DNA of 64,000 nucleotides, from positions 3,472,001 through 3,536,000 of the forward strand of contig NZ_AP022589.1 of NCBI RefSeq assembly GCF_010731755.1, in the 5' to 3' direction. The translations under genes were made by a program, and so were the position numbers. Of this stretch, positions 1 through 9,255 are shown one piece after another. The first letter of the stretch is position 1. Every line of letters starts with the position of its first letter. This DNA is from Mycolicibacter minnesotensis. GTDB taxonomy: Bacteria > Actinomycetota > Actinomycetes > Mycobacteriales > Mycobacteriaceae. The notes below the pieces were generated by a model, which was not told the origin of the DNA, searched no databases, and saw nothing but the letters and a program-made list of their open reading frames with translations.

Positions 1-961
1 CGGTGCCACCCGACGCAGCACCGTCTTTTCCGGGGACGTGATCGATCAGGCATTGCTCGATCACGTGGTGGCCGATCTGGGTGGAAACACCGACGGGCCT
101 GCCACGGTGGGTTCGCTGACCAGACTGCGCAGTCAGTGCCGCGACGCCAAGGAACAGCTTTCCTCGGAGACGGTGGCCGAACTCGCCGGCTTCCACGGTG
201 GGGCATGGCTCACCCGGGTCGAACTCGACGAGGCCCTGCGGCAGCCTCTCGAAGGTTTTTTCGCGGTCCTGCACCAAGACTTGGAGCAGAGCCGCCTCCT
301 TCCCAACGGACTGTCGGCGATCGTCTCGGTAGGCGGTGGGGCGAACATGCCCACGGTTACGACGGGCCTGTCGCAGCGTTTTGGAGTCCCTGTCATCAGC
401 TCGCCGCGGCCCCAGTTGACCGCGGCGATCGGTGCGGCGCTGAGCGTGGCAGGCAACGTGGCAGCCGTCCCGAAGAAAGCACCACCGCCCGAGGAGCCCA
501 CACCGTTCCCCGAGCCGGTGGCGCCGCCGGAGCAGGCGTCGCCCGATGCAGCCGAGTTCGGTCCGGACGCGGGGTTGCAGCCCTTGGTGACACCACCACC
601 GTGGCCGGCGCCCGTCCCGCTGACTCAGCCGGCGCCGCCGGACCCGGAGATGCTCGGCGAGCGGGGCGGCGCGGCATGGTATCGACGACCGGTGCCCGTG
701 GTGCTGTTGGCCGCGCTGCTTGCGCTGTTGCTGGGCACGGTTGCAGTGCTGGTGTTGCGTCGCGCCGCAGACACCGGAACGGACTCCAGCGTTCGTACCA
801 CGGTGTCGATCACCACCACGTTCTCCCCGTCGCCGACCTTCGAACCGCCGCCCGCGTTCACGCCCAGCCCCGAGCCTGTGGTGCCGCCCCCCGCAGAGTT
901 CCCGGAGAATCCGGCCCCAGAGTCCACCGAAGCCCCGGCAGGCGAGATCCCGGTCGGCTAG
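1..961 (+). CDS. Hsp70-like membrane protein, 3' part
   Basis: The reading frame is open from the left edge (first codon at position 2), so the 5' part lies outside the window. About 319 codons remain. The first ~145 residues look like the end of an Hsp70/actin-type ATPase domain, with a glycine-rich VGGGANMP segment that in this fold contacts adenosine. A proline-rich linker follows, then one hydrophobic membrane segment (about nt 690-755) and a short Ser/Thr/Pro-rich tail. This matches mycobacterial Hsp70-family proteins that carry a transmembrane anchor in place of the DnaK substrate domain. The tail is probably extracytoplasmic. Function is unknown. Its stop shares a CTAG with the stop of the convergent methyltransferase gene. 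Confidence 0.7.
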   Translation, partial: GATRRSTVFSGDVIDQALLDHVVADLGGNTDGPATVGSLTRLRSQCRDAKEQLSSETVAELAGFHGGAWLTRVELDEALRQPLEGFFAVLHQDLEQSRLLPNGLSAIVSVGGGANMPTVTTGLSQRFGVPVISSPRPQLTAAIGAALSVAGNVAAVPKKAPPPEEPTPFPEPVAPPEQASPDAAEFGPDAGLQPLVTPPPWPAPVPLTQPAPPDPEMLGERGGAAWYRRPVPVVLLAALLALLLGTVAVLVLRRAADTGTDSSVRTTVSITTTFSPSPTFEPPPAFTPSPEPVVPPPAEFPENPAPESTEAPAGEIPVG

Positions 962-2034
962 CGCTGCTTGGTCAAGACGACCAGCGCCAGTGGAATCTGT
1001 ACCTGACGCGGATTACTTGTTAGCCGGGCGGCTACGCCGGCCTCCAGGTGACGTTGGAAATCGGTCGCGCGCGGGTCATCTGCCCCGCCCGCCAGGGCGC
1101 CCGCCAGCGTCGGAAGCACGGCGGTGCTGATGAAGGATGCCCAGTGCGCACCCAGCGCGCCCGCATTGCCGTCGAGCAGGTAGCGATCCCAGAACCGATC
1201 TTCGGCATCGAATACCTCGAGGCGCTCGATCGTCAGAGACTCGAACCGTCCTGCCGGGGCGAACGGAGCACGAAGCTCCTTCTCGGTGCGGCCCAGTGCC
1301 GGAATGGTCATGCGCGCAACTTCATCGCGGGTGAGCCGACCCTCGCGCACCTGCTCGTCGAGCACCGAGACGATGGCGTCGAGCAACGGCTGGTAGCCCG
1401 ATCGGCCGGCGGCGTCGACGGCCGCGGTCAACACCAGAAGTTTCCCGCCGGGGCTCAGTTCCCGACCGCGGAACGCCACGAAGTCATGCCAGTCCTGGGC
1501 GGCTCGACGGGCGTAGGCGCGCCGCGCGGCGTCATCGCCACTGTGGTCGACATGGACGTGCCCGGAGAAGTCCGGCAGCCCGTCAGCGGGCCTGCGCAGC
1601 CACATCGTCGCCCAGGAGGTCCAGCCGAGGGTGACGCTCTGCGACGGCAGAATCTGCTGGTAGAAGGAGCGGCCTATCGCCGACGGGAAGGCGGCCGGGT
1701 CCTTGCGGGTATAGCTGTCGGGATCCTCAGCCAGCGTGGTGAACAGCGCGGTGAAGTCGTTGTCCGGCAGGTCGGTGTGGGCGACCAACACCGGATGGTC
1801 GGCCCGGGTCCGACGACGAAACGCCGCTATGGCGGCGCCGATCGGAAGCATGGAGTTGTAGCCGGTGGCGGCGCCGTAGTCGGCGACGACGATCGGCTGC
1901 GGCGCGGCGGGCAGCGGAACGGTTGCCGCGAGCTGCTCGAAGACTCCGGTGGCGTGGGCCAGCCCGGCCGCCTGCAATCTCTTCGAGGGAGTGCCGCCGG
2001 GCTCGGGGCGGACGACGATGCTCGACTCGGGCAT
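958..2034 (-). CDS. SABATH-type SAM-dependent carboxyl methyltransferase
   Basis: This is a 358-residue protein resembling the SABATH family (salicylate, benzoate and theobromine methyltransferases), which methylates carboxyl or nitrogen groups of small acids. Visible matches are the SAM loop VVADYGAATGYNSM near residue 50, the HTDLPDNDF segment (SABATH NDLPxNDF), and an SFYQQ...PSQSV segment like the SFYxRLFP region. The ATG at 2034 is chosen because GGAGGT lies 4 nt upstream; the frame continues upstream only over non-coding sequence. It is divergent from the SHOCT gene and convergent with the Hsp70-like gene. The substrate cannot be inferred. Confidence 0.75.
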   Translation of the reverse strand: MPESSIVVRPEPGGTPSKRLQAAGLAHATGVFEQLAATVPLPAAPQPIVVADYGAATGYNSMLPIGAAIAAFRRRTRADHPVLVAHTDLPDNDFTALFTTLAEDPDSYTRKDPAAFPSAIGRSFYQQILPSQSVTLGWTSWATMWLRRPADGLPDFSGHVHVDHSGDDAARRAYARRAAQDWHDFVAFRGRELSPGGKLLVLTAAVDAAGRSGYQPLLDAIVSVLDEQVREGRLTRDEVARMTIPALGRTEKELRAPFAPAGRFESLTIERLEVFDAEDRFWDRYLLDGNAGALGAHWASFISTAVLPTLAGALAGGADDPRATDFQRHLEAGVAARLTSNPRQVQIPLALVVLTKQR

Positions 2035-2116
2035 GGGCACCTCCGACCGTGACGAACCTTCATCGATATCACCACAGACGTTAGCGCCACGGGCAATCCA
2101 TGGCACACTTCCGTAA

Positions 2117-2833
2117 GTGAGCGCGCGGCAGGCGATCCGACGCATTCCGGTTGCCATGGCGGCCGTCTTGATGGCCATCGGGGTGATCGGCTTCGTGGTT
2201 GCCCTGATACTCAACGTCTTTGTGCTTGACCGGTACGACGCCTATGGCGAGGTGCCGATTCCGGGAGTGGGCACCGTGCACCTGCCGGCGGGTGAGGTCA
2301 CGGTCAATTTGCACACCAGGGTCATTTCAAGTCCCTCCGGGGGCGGGCTGCCGGTGCCACCGATCAGCGTGGCAGTGACGCCACCGACCGGGGTGCCCGA
2401 ACCGGAGTTCCAGGAGAGCATCGGGATGACCACCACCGTCAACAACGACTCTCGGCGGCGGTTGTGGCGGGTGCGGGTGGCCGAAGCCGGTGACTACCAG
2501 ATCACCACCGACGGGGAAGTGGGCGCCTACATCGCTCCCCGACTGGCGTTCGGAAAGCCCTCCGGTCACTGGGCTTTCGTCTGGGTGTTTCCGGCGGTCT
2601 TCGTCCTCGGCCTGCTGGATCTGTTTGCAGCGAGGTTGTTTCGCGCGCGCCGAGGCAGCCCGATGGGCGCGGCGATCGGCCCGGAGACGGATCTCAACGA
2701 GGACCGATTCATTCCCCAGGGGGAAGGAATCCGCATTGAGCAGCTCAAGACGATTACGGCCCTGCGTGATTCCGGGGCATTGACCGAGAAGGAGTTCGCG
2801 GAGGAGAAACGGCGAATCCTGCGCGGGCACTGA
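2117..2833 (+). CDS. Membrane protein with C-terminal SHOCT motif
   Basis: This is a 238-residue protein. A hydrophobic segment at residues ~12-36 and another at ~153-175 flank an extracytoplasmic region of ~115 residues rich in Gly, Pro and beta-type sequence. The last ~35 residues (IEQLKTITALRDSGALTEKEF...) form a SHOCT motif, a short helical module common at the C-terminus of bacterial membrane proteins and thought to aid oligomerisation or binding. The GTG start lies 82 bp from the divergent methyltransferase start. No Shine-Dalgarno sequence is obvious, so the mRNA may be leaderless. Function is unknown. Confidence 0.7.
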   Translation: MSARQAIRRIPVAMAAVLMAIGVIGFVVALILNVFVLDRYDAYGEVPIPGVGTVHLPAGEVTVNLHTRVISSPSGGGLPVPPISVAVTPPTGVPEPEFQESIGMTTTVNNDSRRRLWRVRVAEAGDYQITTDGEVGAYIAPRLAFGKPSGHWAFVWVFPAVFVLGLLDLFAARLFRARRGSPMGAAIGPETDLNEDRFIPQGEGIRIEQLKTITALRDSGALTEKEFAEEKRRILRGH

Positions 2834-2923
2834 GGTTCAGGGGCCGGGCCCCTCGCGCCGCGTCGTCAGTGGCCGGCCTGGAGGGCCGCTTCCTTCACGT
2901 CGCTCGTTCCTCGCGCCGTGTCG

Positions 2924-3553
2924 TCAGTGGCCGCGGGCCACCCACTCGTCGTAATGAACCAGCTCGTCGCCGATACGGGTGCTGTCGCCGTGCCCGGTGT
3001 ACACCACGGTGTCGGCCGGCAGTTGGCCGAGTCGCTCCGATATCGACGCCAAAATGGTCGGGAAGTCCGAGAACGACCGGCCTGTCGCACCTGGACCGCC
3101 GCAGAACAGCGTGTCGCCGCTGAACACCGCCCCCAGATCGGGCGCATGCCAGCAGACCGACCCCGGTGAGTGTCCGGGGGTGTGCAGCGCCCGCAGTTCC
3201 AGGCCGCCGACGGTGAGGGTGTCCCCGTCGGCGATCGCACGAAAGTCACTGTCCGGGTGCGTCATCTGCCACAGCATGTCGTCGCCAGGGTGCAGCAGTA
3301 CCGGTGCGTCGAGCCGGCGACCCAGCTCCGGCGCCACGGTGATGTGGTCATTGTGGCCGTGGGTACACACCACCGCCACCACATTGCGTCCGCCGACGGC
3401 TTCCACGATCGCCTCCGCATCGTGTGCGGCATCGAAGACCACTACGTCAGATTCGTCACCGACGACCCAGATGTTGTTGTCGACTTCCCAACTGCCGCCA
3501 TCGAGTTCGAAGGCGCCGTGGGTGACGACGCGCTGGATCGGTTGGGCGGTCAC
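2924..3553 (-). CDS. Metallo-beta-lactamase fold hydrolase downstream of mscR
   Basis: This is a 209-residue MBL-fold protein with the metal-binding motif THGHNDH, a later HTPGHSPGS histidine, the SGDTLF aspartate and a C-terminal TGHGDST histidine, so the full glyoxalase II-like metal site is present. The GTG start overlaps the mscR stop (GTGA), which indicates translational coupling. The same pair is recalled from M. tuberculosis (Rv2259-Rv2260). Inferred role: hydrolysis of a mycothiol thioester such as S-formyl-mycothiol made by MscR, by analogy with glutathione-thioester hydrolases. The reaction is not proven by the sequence. Confidence 0.82.
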   Translation of the reverse strand: MTAQPIQRVVTHGAFELDGGSWEVDNNIWVVGDESDVVVFDAAHDAEAIVEAVGGRNVVAVVCTHGHNDHITVAPELGRRLDAPVLLHPGDDMLWQMTHPDSDFRAIADGDTLTVGGLELRALHTPGHSPGSVCWHAPDLGAVFSGDTLFCGGPGATGRSFSDFPTILASISERLGQLPADTVVYTGHGDSTRIGDELVHYDEWVARGH

Positions 3554-4635
3554 AGCACCACGACCGACCGCAGCACTTCGCCGTCGTGCATCCGGCCGAA
3601 CGCCTTCTCGACGTCGTTCAGTCCGATGCGCTCGGAGACGAAACGCTCCAGCGGTAGCCGGCCCTGAAGGTAGAGGCTGATCAGGGTGGGGAAGTCGCGC
3701 TCGGGAAGGCAGTCGCCGTACCACGACGACTTCAATGACCCACCGCGGGAGAAGAAGTCGATCAGCGGCATCTCCAGACGCATATCGGGAGTCGGAACAC
3801 CCACCAGCACAACGGTTCCAGCCAGATCGCGGGCGTAGAACGCCTGCTTCCAGGTCTCCGGACGGCCGACCGCGTCGATCACCACATCCGCACCGAAGCC
3901 GTCGGTGAGCTCCTGGATGGTCTCGACCGGGTCCTGGTTGCGGGCGTTGATCGTGTCGGTCGCACCGAAGTCGCGGGCCCAGCTCAGCTTGGTGTCATCG
4001 GTGTCGACGGCGATGATCCGCCGGGCGCCCACCAGGGCAGCGCCGGCGATCGCCGCGTCGCCCACGCCACCGCAGCCGATCACCGCGACGGTGTCGTCGC
4101 GGGTGACGCCGCCGGTGTTGATCGCGGCACCCAGGCCGGCCATCACACCGCATCCCAGCAGGCCCGCCACCGCGGGGTCGGCGCTGGGATCGACCTTGGT
4201 GCACTGGCCTTCGTGGACCAGTGTCTTGTCGGCGAACGCTCCGATGCCCAGTGCGGGGGTGAGCTCGGTCCCGTCGGTCAGCGTCATTGGAACCGAGGCG
4301 TTAAACGTGTCGAAGCACAGGTGCGGACGGCCACGCTTGCACGCTCGGCATTGCCCGCACACCGCCCGCCAGTTCAGGATCACGAAGTCACCGGGCGCAA
4401 CCGCGGTGACCGCCGATCCCACCGACTCGACGGTGCCGGAGGCCTCGTGTCCCAACAGGAACGGGTAGCTGTCGTTGATTCCACCGTCGCGGTAGGTCAG
4501 GTCGGTGTGGCACACCCCGCAGGCGGTGATGGCGACGACGACGTCGTTGGCACCGGGGTCGGGAATCACGATGTCGGTCACCTCGACCGGCTTGCCCTTC
4601 TCACGGGAGATCACTCCGCGCACTGTCTGACTCAT
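3550..4635 (-). CDS. mscR: Mycothiol-dependent formaldehyde dehydrogenase / S-nitrosomycothiol reductase
   Basis: This is a 361-residue zinc-containing medium-chain alcohol dehydrogenase. Catalytic zinc ligands are in CGVCHTD and GHEASG, structural zinc cysteines in [15 protein letters not shown], and the NAD-binding loop is [10 protein letters not shown]. MscR oxidises S-hydroxymethyl-mycothiol (formaldehyde detoxification) and reduces S-nitrosomycothiol. The ATG at 4635 gives the usual family length; the open frame upstream is antisense to nothing conserved and was discarded. The gene sits 10 bp after the amidohydrolase gene and overlaps the MBL-fold gene by 4 nt, forming a three-gene operon. 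Confidence 0.88.
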   Translation of the reverse strand: MSQTVRGVISREKGKPVEVTDIVIPDPGANDVVVAITACGVCHTDLTYRDGGINDSYPFLLGHEASGTVESVGSAVTAVAPGDFVILNWRAVCGQCRACKRGRPHLCFDTFNASVPMTLTDGTELTPALGIGAFADKTLVHEGQCTKVDPSADPAVAGLLGCGVMAGLGAAINTGGVTRDDTVAVIGCGGVGDAAIAGAALVGARRIIAVDTDDTKLSWARDFGATDTINARNQDPVETIQELTDGFGADVVIDAVGRPETWKQAFYARDLAGTVVLVGVPTPDMRLEMPLIDFFSRGGSLKSSWYGDCLPERDFPTLISLYLQGRLPLERFVSERIGLNDVEKAFGRMHDGEVLRSVVVL

Positions 4636-4645
4636 GGGGTCAACC

Positions 4646-6451
4646 TTATGTTGCCGCTGTGGCGCCAGGTGCCGTGGCTTGTGCTGCTTGCGCCGCGACC
4701 GCCGACGTGCGGGTGTCGGCGCGCAGAAAACTTCCGGTGCGCTGCGAACCGAGCAGACCGGTCGGTTGACCGTCGAGGACCACCGCCCGCCCGGATATGA
4801 ACACCGCGGGCACCGCTTGGTCATTGCGGTTGACCATGCGCGACAGTCCGCCATACGCGGCGAAGGCCTCTTCGGCGTAGCTGTCCAAGGTGTCGTCGAG
4901 GTGGGCGGGGTCGACCACCACGATGTCGGCGCGGTCGCCGACGCGAAGGTGGCCGGCATCGACTCGGTACCAGTCCGCCAGCTCACCGGTCAGCCGGTGT
5001 ACCGCCTGCTCGACCGACATGAAGCCCCGGCCGGCCTGCTCGGCATCCATCACGTGGCGTAGCAATCGCAGGCCCATGTTGTAGAACGCCATGTTGCGGA
5101 GATGCGCGCCCGCGTCCGAGAAGCCCATCTGGATGCCGGGTTCGGCGGCAAGCTTCTTCAGCACCTCGGGGCGGTGATTGGAGATCGTGGTGTGCCAGCG
5201 CAGCGCTGTTCCGTGCTCGACCACGAGATCGAGAAAGGCGTCCACGGGGTGAACCCCGCCTCGGTCAATCCCTACCTGCCCGAAGGACTTTCCGATGACT
5301 GAGGCGTCGGGGCAGTCGACAATCTCGGCGTCGAAGAAGTCGCGATGCCATACCCGCGGGCCGTACTTGTTCTCGTAGTCCTTGCGGAAGCGGCGCCGGT
5401 AGCCCTGGTCGCGCATCAATTCGTTGCGTTCGACGGACTCCCGCAGGTGCAGTGCCTCGGCGCCCGAGCCGAATTCCTCGAAGATCACCAGGTCGATTCC
5501 GTCGGCGTACACCTCGAACGGCACCGGGAGATGCTGCCAGCGGAAATTAGCGCCGAGCCGGCTCAGCATGCGCGACGACTTGATGATGGTCGGAATCGCC
5601 AGTCGGTTGCTCTTGACGTCGGCGGCGGCCAGCAGCGTGGACTTGAGCGGTCGCCGGATGATGCCCAGGGCCTGCGCCAGTTGCGAAACCACGTCAAGCG
5701 GATTCTTGATATCCGGACCGGCCTGCAGAATCCGTCCGCTGCGGCGCAGCTTCGACTTGAGCCGGCGCAGTTCCTTGGGCTTGGCGTACGTTGAGGGCAG
5801 CGTGCGGGAGCGGCAGACTTCACCGTCCATCTTGTCGAAAAGTAGCTGCTGGGAAGACATTCCGACGAAGCCGGCCGCCAATGCCTCGTCGAGCATCTGC
5901 TCCATCCGGGCCTGCTCGGCTGCGGTGGGTCGATCATCGGAGCGAGTCGCCCGGTCCAGGCCCATGATCGCGGCCCGCATATCGGAGTGTCCGATGAACG
6001 CCGTCACATTGGGGCCCAGCGGCAGCTTTTCCAGGCTCGCTATGTATTCCTCGCACGTTGACCAGGTCTTCTTCGCGTCGATCGTGTCGACCACGTACTG
6101 GCGTGGGATGGCTTCCACCCGACCGAACAGGTCGCCGGCATCCTGGCCGTCGACATGGATGGTGGACAGCGAGCATGAGCCCACCAACACCGTGGTGACG
6201 CCGTGGCGCACCGACTCCGAGAGTCCGGGGGCGACAAGGATCTCGACGTCGTAGTGGGTGTGGATGTCGAGCAGGCCGGGCATCACCCATTTGCCGGCGG
6301 CCTCGATCACCTGGTCGCAGCCCGTCACGTCGAGCGGTTCGGCGGAGATCGCGGCGACGTGACCGTCGCGGATACCGATGTCGCGGATCAGGGACGGTGC
6401 GCCGGTGCCGTCGAACCACCGGCCACCACGAATCACGGTGTCAAAACTCAC
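4646..6451 (-). CDS. N-acyl-D-amino-acid deacylase-like amidohydrolase
   Basis: This is a 601-residue member of the amidohydrolase superfamily (Amidohydro_3 / D-aminoacylase type). The N-terminal beta-sandwich is followed by metal ligands in DIHTHYD (residues 62-68). Later metal-site candidates are in [11 protein letters not shown] and GFSDAGAH, and the protein ends with the usual RADIVVVDP strand. The start is GTG at 6451 with AAAGGAAC upstream. It is the first gene of an operon with mscR and the MBL hydrolase. A divergent AraC-type regulator begins 93 bp away. The substrate is uncertain: an acylated D-amino acid or another cyclic or linear amide. Confidence 0.8.
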   Translation of the reverse strand: MSFDTVIRGGRWFDGTGAPSLIRDIGIRDGHVAAISAEPLDVTGCDQVIEAAGKWVMPGLLDIHTHYDVEILVAPGLSESVRHGVTTVLVGSCSLSTIHVDGQDAGDLFGRVEAIPRQYVVDTIDAKKTWSTCEEYIASLEKLPLGPNVTAFIGHSDMRAAIMGLDRATRSDDRPTAAEQARMEQMLDEALAAGFVGMSSQQLLFDKMDGEVCRSRTLPSTYAKPKELRRLKSKLRRSGRILQAGPDIKNPLDVVSQLAQALGIIRRPLKSTLLAAADVKSNRLAIPTIIKSSRMLSRLGANFRWQHLPVPFEVYADGIDLVIFEEFGSGAEALHLRESVERNELMRDQGYRRRFRKDYENKYGPRVWHRDFFDAEIVDCPDASVIGKSFGQVGIDRGGVHPVDAFLDLVVEHGTALRWHTTISNHRPEVLKKLAAEPGIQMGFSDAGAHLRNMAFYNMGLRLLRHVMDAEQAGRGFMSVEQAVHRLTGELADWYRVDAGHLRVGDRADIVVVDPAHLDDTLDSYAEEAFAAYGGLSRMVNRNDQAVPAVFISGRAVVLDGQPTGLLGSQRTGSFLRADTRTSAVAAQAAQATAPGATAAT

Positions 6452-6508
6452 GGATGTTCCTTTCCGCCGGATGCCGTTCCCAGCATGTCCCGCAATGCCG
6501 ATGAAGTC

Positions 6509-6546
6509 TTGACATCTGCGGACATTTCTTTGATATTTGCGGACAT
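6509..6546 (+). promoter_or_regulatory. Promoter with 21-bp-spaced direct repeats before the AraC-type gene
   Basis: TTGACA at 6509-6514 and TGATAT at 6531-6536 (spacer 16) form a plausible promoter whose start point would fall at or just before the ATG at 6545. The 9-mer TGCGGACAT occurs at 6517-6525 and again at 6538-6546, exactly 21 bp apart, which suits an AraC-type protein contacting two turns of DNA. An inverted near-copy (TGCGGGACAT on the minus strand) lies at about 6485-6494, towards the amidohydrolase gene. Confidence 0.6.
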
Positions 6547-7567
6547 GTCGGTCGTGCGTGGGACTGCACTGTCCGGTTACCCCGACCTGGTCACCGAGCT
6601 CGGCGGAGACCCGGCGGCCCTACTGCGCGCAGCGGGCGTGCCCGAGCGGGCCGTGGGCACCCACGACGTGTTCGTGCCGTACCTCGCCGTCATCCTGGCC
6701 GTCGAGAGTGCGGCCGCGGCAACTGCCTGCTCGGATTTCGGGCGCCGACTGGCGTTGCGTCAAGACATCGGGAACTTTGGGCCGCTAGGGGTGGCGGCAC
6801 GGACCGCGGCCACTGTCGGTGGCGGGTTTTCGATCGTGGAGCGATTCCTGTCCGCCTACAGCCCAGCGATCTCGGCGCGGATCATCCCCGGGGCCGAGGC
6901 GGGCGAATCGTTCTATGCCTTCGAGGTGCTCATTGAGCGATCGCCGCCGCACCCGCAGACCACCGAACTGTCCCTCGGGGTCTCGCTCGGCATCATGCGC
7001 ATGATGTTCGACGCTCCCTATGCGCCGCTGTCGGTGCATCTTCCGCACGAAGCGCTGACCCCGGTGCGCGACTACGTTGCCTACTTCGGCTGTCGCCCAT
7101 ACTTCGCGCAACCCATCGCCGGCTTTACCTTCCGCAGCGTCGACCTGGACCGGCCGCTGCACCGCGACGACCAAGCGCACCAGGCCATGGTGCGCTACCT
7201 GCAGGGCGTCACCGCTGAGACGCCGGGCATCTCTGGCTCGGTGCGCGCGATCGCCCGCCAGCTTCTTCCTACCGGCACCGTCAGTCTGGAGCTGGTGGCC
7301 GGCCAGTTGGGTCTACATCCCAAGGCGCTGCATCGGCGGCTGGCTGTCGAGGAGACCACCTTCGCCGCTCTGGTCGACGGGGTTCGCCGCGACGCCGCGC
7401 ACCGCTACCTCCGCGACACCGACATCAGCCTGGCGCACCTGACCCGTGAATTGGGCTACGCAGAGCAGAGTGTGCTCAGCCGGTCCTGCCAGCGCTGGTT
7501 TGGTTGCAGCGCGAGCAGTCACCGCAAGGCGATCCGTGATGCGCTGCGCGCGCAGCCGCCGGCCTGA
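6545..7567 (+). CDS. AraC-family transcriptional regulator
   Basis: This is a 340-residue regulator with an N-terminal Arabinose_bd-like sensor domain (residues ~15-200), as in OruR/ArgR-like mycobacterial regulators, and a C-terminal double helix-turn-helix (~235-335) with the conserved LGYAEQSVLSRSCQRWFG stretch. ATG 6545 gives the family's normal length and fits a leaderless message; an in-frame ATG at 6485 is an alternative. The gene is divergent from the amidohydrolase-mscR-MBL operon, which it probably controls together with itself through the 21-bp repeats at its own start codon. The effector is unknown. Confidence 0.85.
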   Translation: MSVVRGTALSGYPDLVTELGGDPAALLRAAGVPERAVGTHDVFVPYLAVILAVESAAAATACSDFGRRLALRQDIGNFGPLGVAARTAATVGGGFSIVERFLSAYSPAISARIIPGAEAGESFYAFEVLIERSPPHPQTTELSLGVSLGIMRMMFDAPYAPLSVHLPHEALTPVRDYVAYFGCRPYFAQPIAGFTFRSVDLDRPLHRDDQAHQAMVRYLQGVTAETPGISGSVRAIARQLLPTGTVSLELVAGQLGLHPKALHRRLAVEETTFAALVDGVRRDAAHRYLRDTDISLAHLTRELGYAEQSVLSRSCQRWFGCSASSHRKAIRDALRAQPPA

Positions 7568-7601
7568 GGGCAGTCTCGCCGCCGGTGAGCCGCCTCGCCG
7601 T

Positions 7602-7607
7602 TAGGCT
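7602..7607 (+). promoter_or_regulatory. TAGGCT -10 element, leaderless start
   Basis: The hexamer TAGGCT ends 8 nt before the ATG at 7616, and no Shine-Dalgarno sequence lies between. This fits a leaderless mRNA for the serine hydrolase gene. Confidence 0.45.
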
Positions 7608-7615
7608 GGCTGCCG

Positions 7616-8458
7616 ATGTGCGCCGCTGAAGCCCTGGCCCCCCTTGCCGTCCTCGACGATTGGCCGGTCGATCATGCGGCCGCCGCCGTCATAGGCCCGC
7701 GGGGAGCGCTGGCCACCCACGGTGACGTCGCGCGGCCGTACTACCTGGCGTCGGTGACCAAACCCTTGGTGGCGCGGGCCGTGCAGGTAGCGGTGGAGGA
7801 GGGGGCCATCGAATTGGACACCCCAGCCGGGCCGCCGGGCGCCACGGTGCGCCATCTGCTCGCCCACGCCTCCGGGCTCTCGCCCGACTCCGACCGCATC
7901 CTGGCCAAGCCGGGTACCCGCCGGGTGTACTCCAACCACGGTTTCGCAGTGCTCGCCGAGGCAGTGCAACGGGCAGCCGAAATCGAGTTCGGGCGCTATC
8001 TGACCGAGGCGGTGTTCGAGCCGCTGGGCATGACAGCGAGCCGGCTCGACGGGGGAGCCGCCGCGGCCGGTTTCGGGGGCATCTCGACCCTCGCCGACCT
8101 GGTCGCCTTCGCCGGCGACCTGCTCGCACCCGCCACCGTGTCTGCGCAGCTGCATGCCGAGGCGACCAGTGTGCAGTTCCCAGGTCTGGACGGCGTGCTG
8201 CCCGGGTATGGGCCGCAGCGCCCGAATGACTGGGGCCTGGGGTTTGAGATACGGGATGGCAAATCGCCGCATTGGACAGGTGCGACGAACTCGGTGCGCA
8301 CCTTCGGTCATTTTGGCCAGTCAGGCACTCTGATCTGGGCTGATCCGGCTATTGGGCGGGCGTTGGTGGTGCTCACCGACCGCGACTTCGGGGACTGGGC
8401 CCTCGACCTGTGGCCGGCCCTGTCGGACGCCGTGGTGGCAGCCTACGGCCGGGACTAG
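7616..8458 (+). CDS. Serine beta-lactamase-like hydrolase
   Basis: This is a 280-residue protein of the class C beta-lactamase / penicillin-binding-protein-like family. It shows SVTK (Ser46, Lys49; the SxxK nucleophile motif), YSN (105-107) and HFGQSG (232-237) in the place of KTG. Substrates may be esters, D-amino-acid peptides or lactams. No signal peptide is visible, so it is probably cytoplasmic, unlike true secreted beta-lactamases. It corresponds by position to Rv2257c and is followed, as there, by the DUF3145 gene. Confidence 0.82.
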   Translation: MCAAEALAPLAVLDDWPVDHAAAAVIGPRGALATHGDVARPYYLASVTKPLVARAVQVAVEEGAIELDTPAGPPGATVRHLLAHASGLSPDSDRILAKPGTRRVYSNHGFAVLAEAVQRAAEIEFGRYLTEAVFEPLGMTASRLDGGAAAAGFGGISTLADLVAFAGDLLAPATVSAQLHAEATSVQFPGLDGVLPGYGPQRPNDWGLGFEIRDGKSPHWTGATNSVRTFGHFGQSGTLIWADPAIGRALVVLTDRDFGDWALDLWPALSDAVVAAYGRD

Positions 8459-8583
8459 CCAACAGGCGTCACACAAGGCACAATAAACACATACAACACT
8501 AAATACTCAGCTGCATCACCGTTCAGTTCGGTACCGCCAGGTCGTTGGGGAAGACGTCCCTCGTGGAGCCGAAGGAGCAACTG

Positions 8584-9105
8584 ATGCGCGCGACGAATCA
8601 ATTCGCCGACGTGACCAGCGGCGTGGTGTACATCCACGCTTCGCCGGCGGCGGTGTGCCCGCATGTCGAGTGGGCTCTGACCTCGGCTCTGGGTGCCCGC
8701 AACGGCCAGGCGAAGCTCAACTGGACCCCGCAACCGGCCATGCCGGGGCAGCTGCGGGCCGTGGTCAATTGGGTCGGTCCAGTGGGCACCGGCGCCCAAT
8801 TGGCCAGTGCGCTGCGCTCGTGGTCGGTGCTGCGGTTCGAGGTCACCGAAGACCCCAGCGCCGGGGTGGACGGCCAGCGATTCAGTCACACACCGCAGTT
8901 GGGCCTGTGGAGCGGGACGATGAGTGCCAACGGTGACGTGATGGTCGGCGAGAACCGCCTGCGTACTTTGATGGCGGCCGGCGCCGATGCGTTGGCGGCC
9001 GAGCTGGAGACCGTGCTGGGCACCGCGTGGGACGACGCGCTGGAGGCCTACCGCGACGGCGGTGAAGGCGCGGAAGTGTCCTGGCTCAGCCGGGGCGTGG
9101 GATAA
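8584..9105 (+). CDS. DUF3145 family protein
   Basis: This 173-residue protein is recognised as the actinobacterial DUF3145 family (Rv2256c by position). ATG 8584 has GAAGGAG upstream; the earlier in-frame start at 8545 would swallow that site. Conserved-looking parts include GVVYIHASP near the N-terminus and GTAWDDALEAYRDGG near the C-terminus. There is no membrane segment or signal peptide, and no known biochemical role. The 125-bp gap before it contains only this ribosome-binding site as a recognisable element. Confidence 0.78.
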   Translation: MRATNQFADVTSGVVYIHASPAAVCPHVEWALTSALGARNGQAKLNWTPQPAMPGQLRAVVNWVGPVGTGAQLASALRSWSVLRFEVTEDPSAGVDGQRFSHTPQLGLWSGTMSANGDVMVGENRLRTLMAAGADALAAELETVLGTAWDDALEAYRDGGEGAEVSWLSRGVG

Positions 9106-9139
9106 CTCACAGACGCGCAGAGCTGCTGGTACCTGATTC

Positions 9140-9158
9140 TTAGGGTAGGTTAACCCGA
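9140..9158 (+). promoter_or_regulatory. IdeR/DtxR-like iron box
   Basis: This 19-bp sequence agrees at 15 of 19 positions with the mycobacterial IdeR consensus (TTAGGTTAGGCTAACCTAA) and contains the palindrome GGTTAACC at 9148-9155. It sits about 100 bp upstream of the secreted-protein start, in a 150-bp gap that holds nothing else recognisable. The left half matches 8 of 9 positions, the right half 6 of 9. Confidence 0.45.
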
Positions 9159-9255
9159 GCGCTTCCCCCGGCGTTCGTTCCGTTCGAATTGTCTTGCGCT
9201 GTAATCATTGTCGCGTGTCTTGACGCGCGCTGTCCTCAGCGTCAAGGAGTGGATC

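Noticed and set aside
2035..2214. N-terminal extension of the SABATH methyltransferase to 2214
   Set aside because: It would overlap the divergent SHOCT gene. GGAGGT before the ATG at 2034 and the family's normal N-terminus favour the shorter form.
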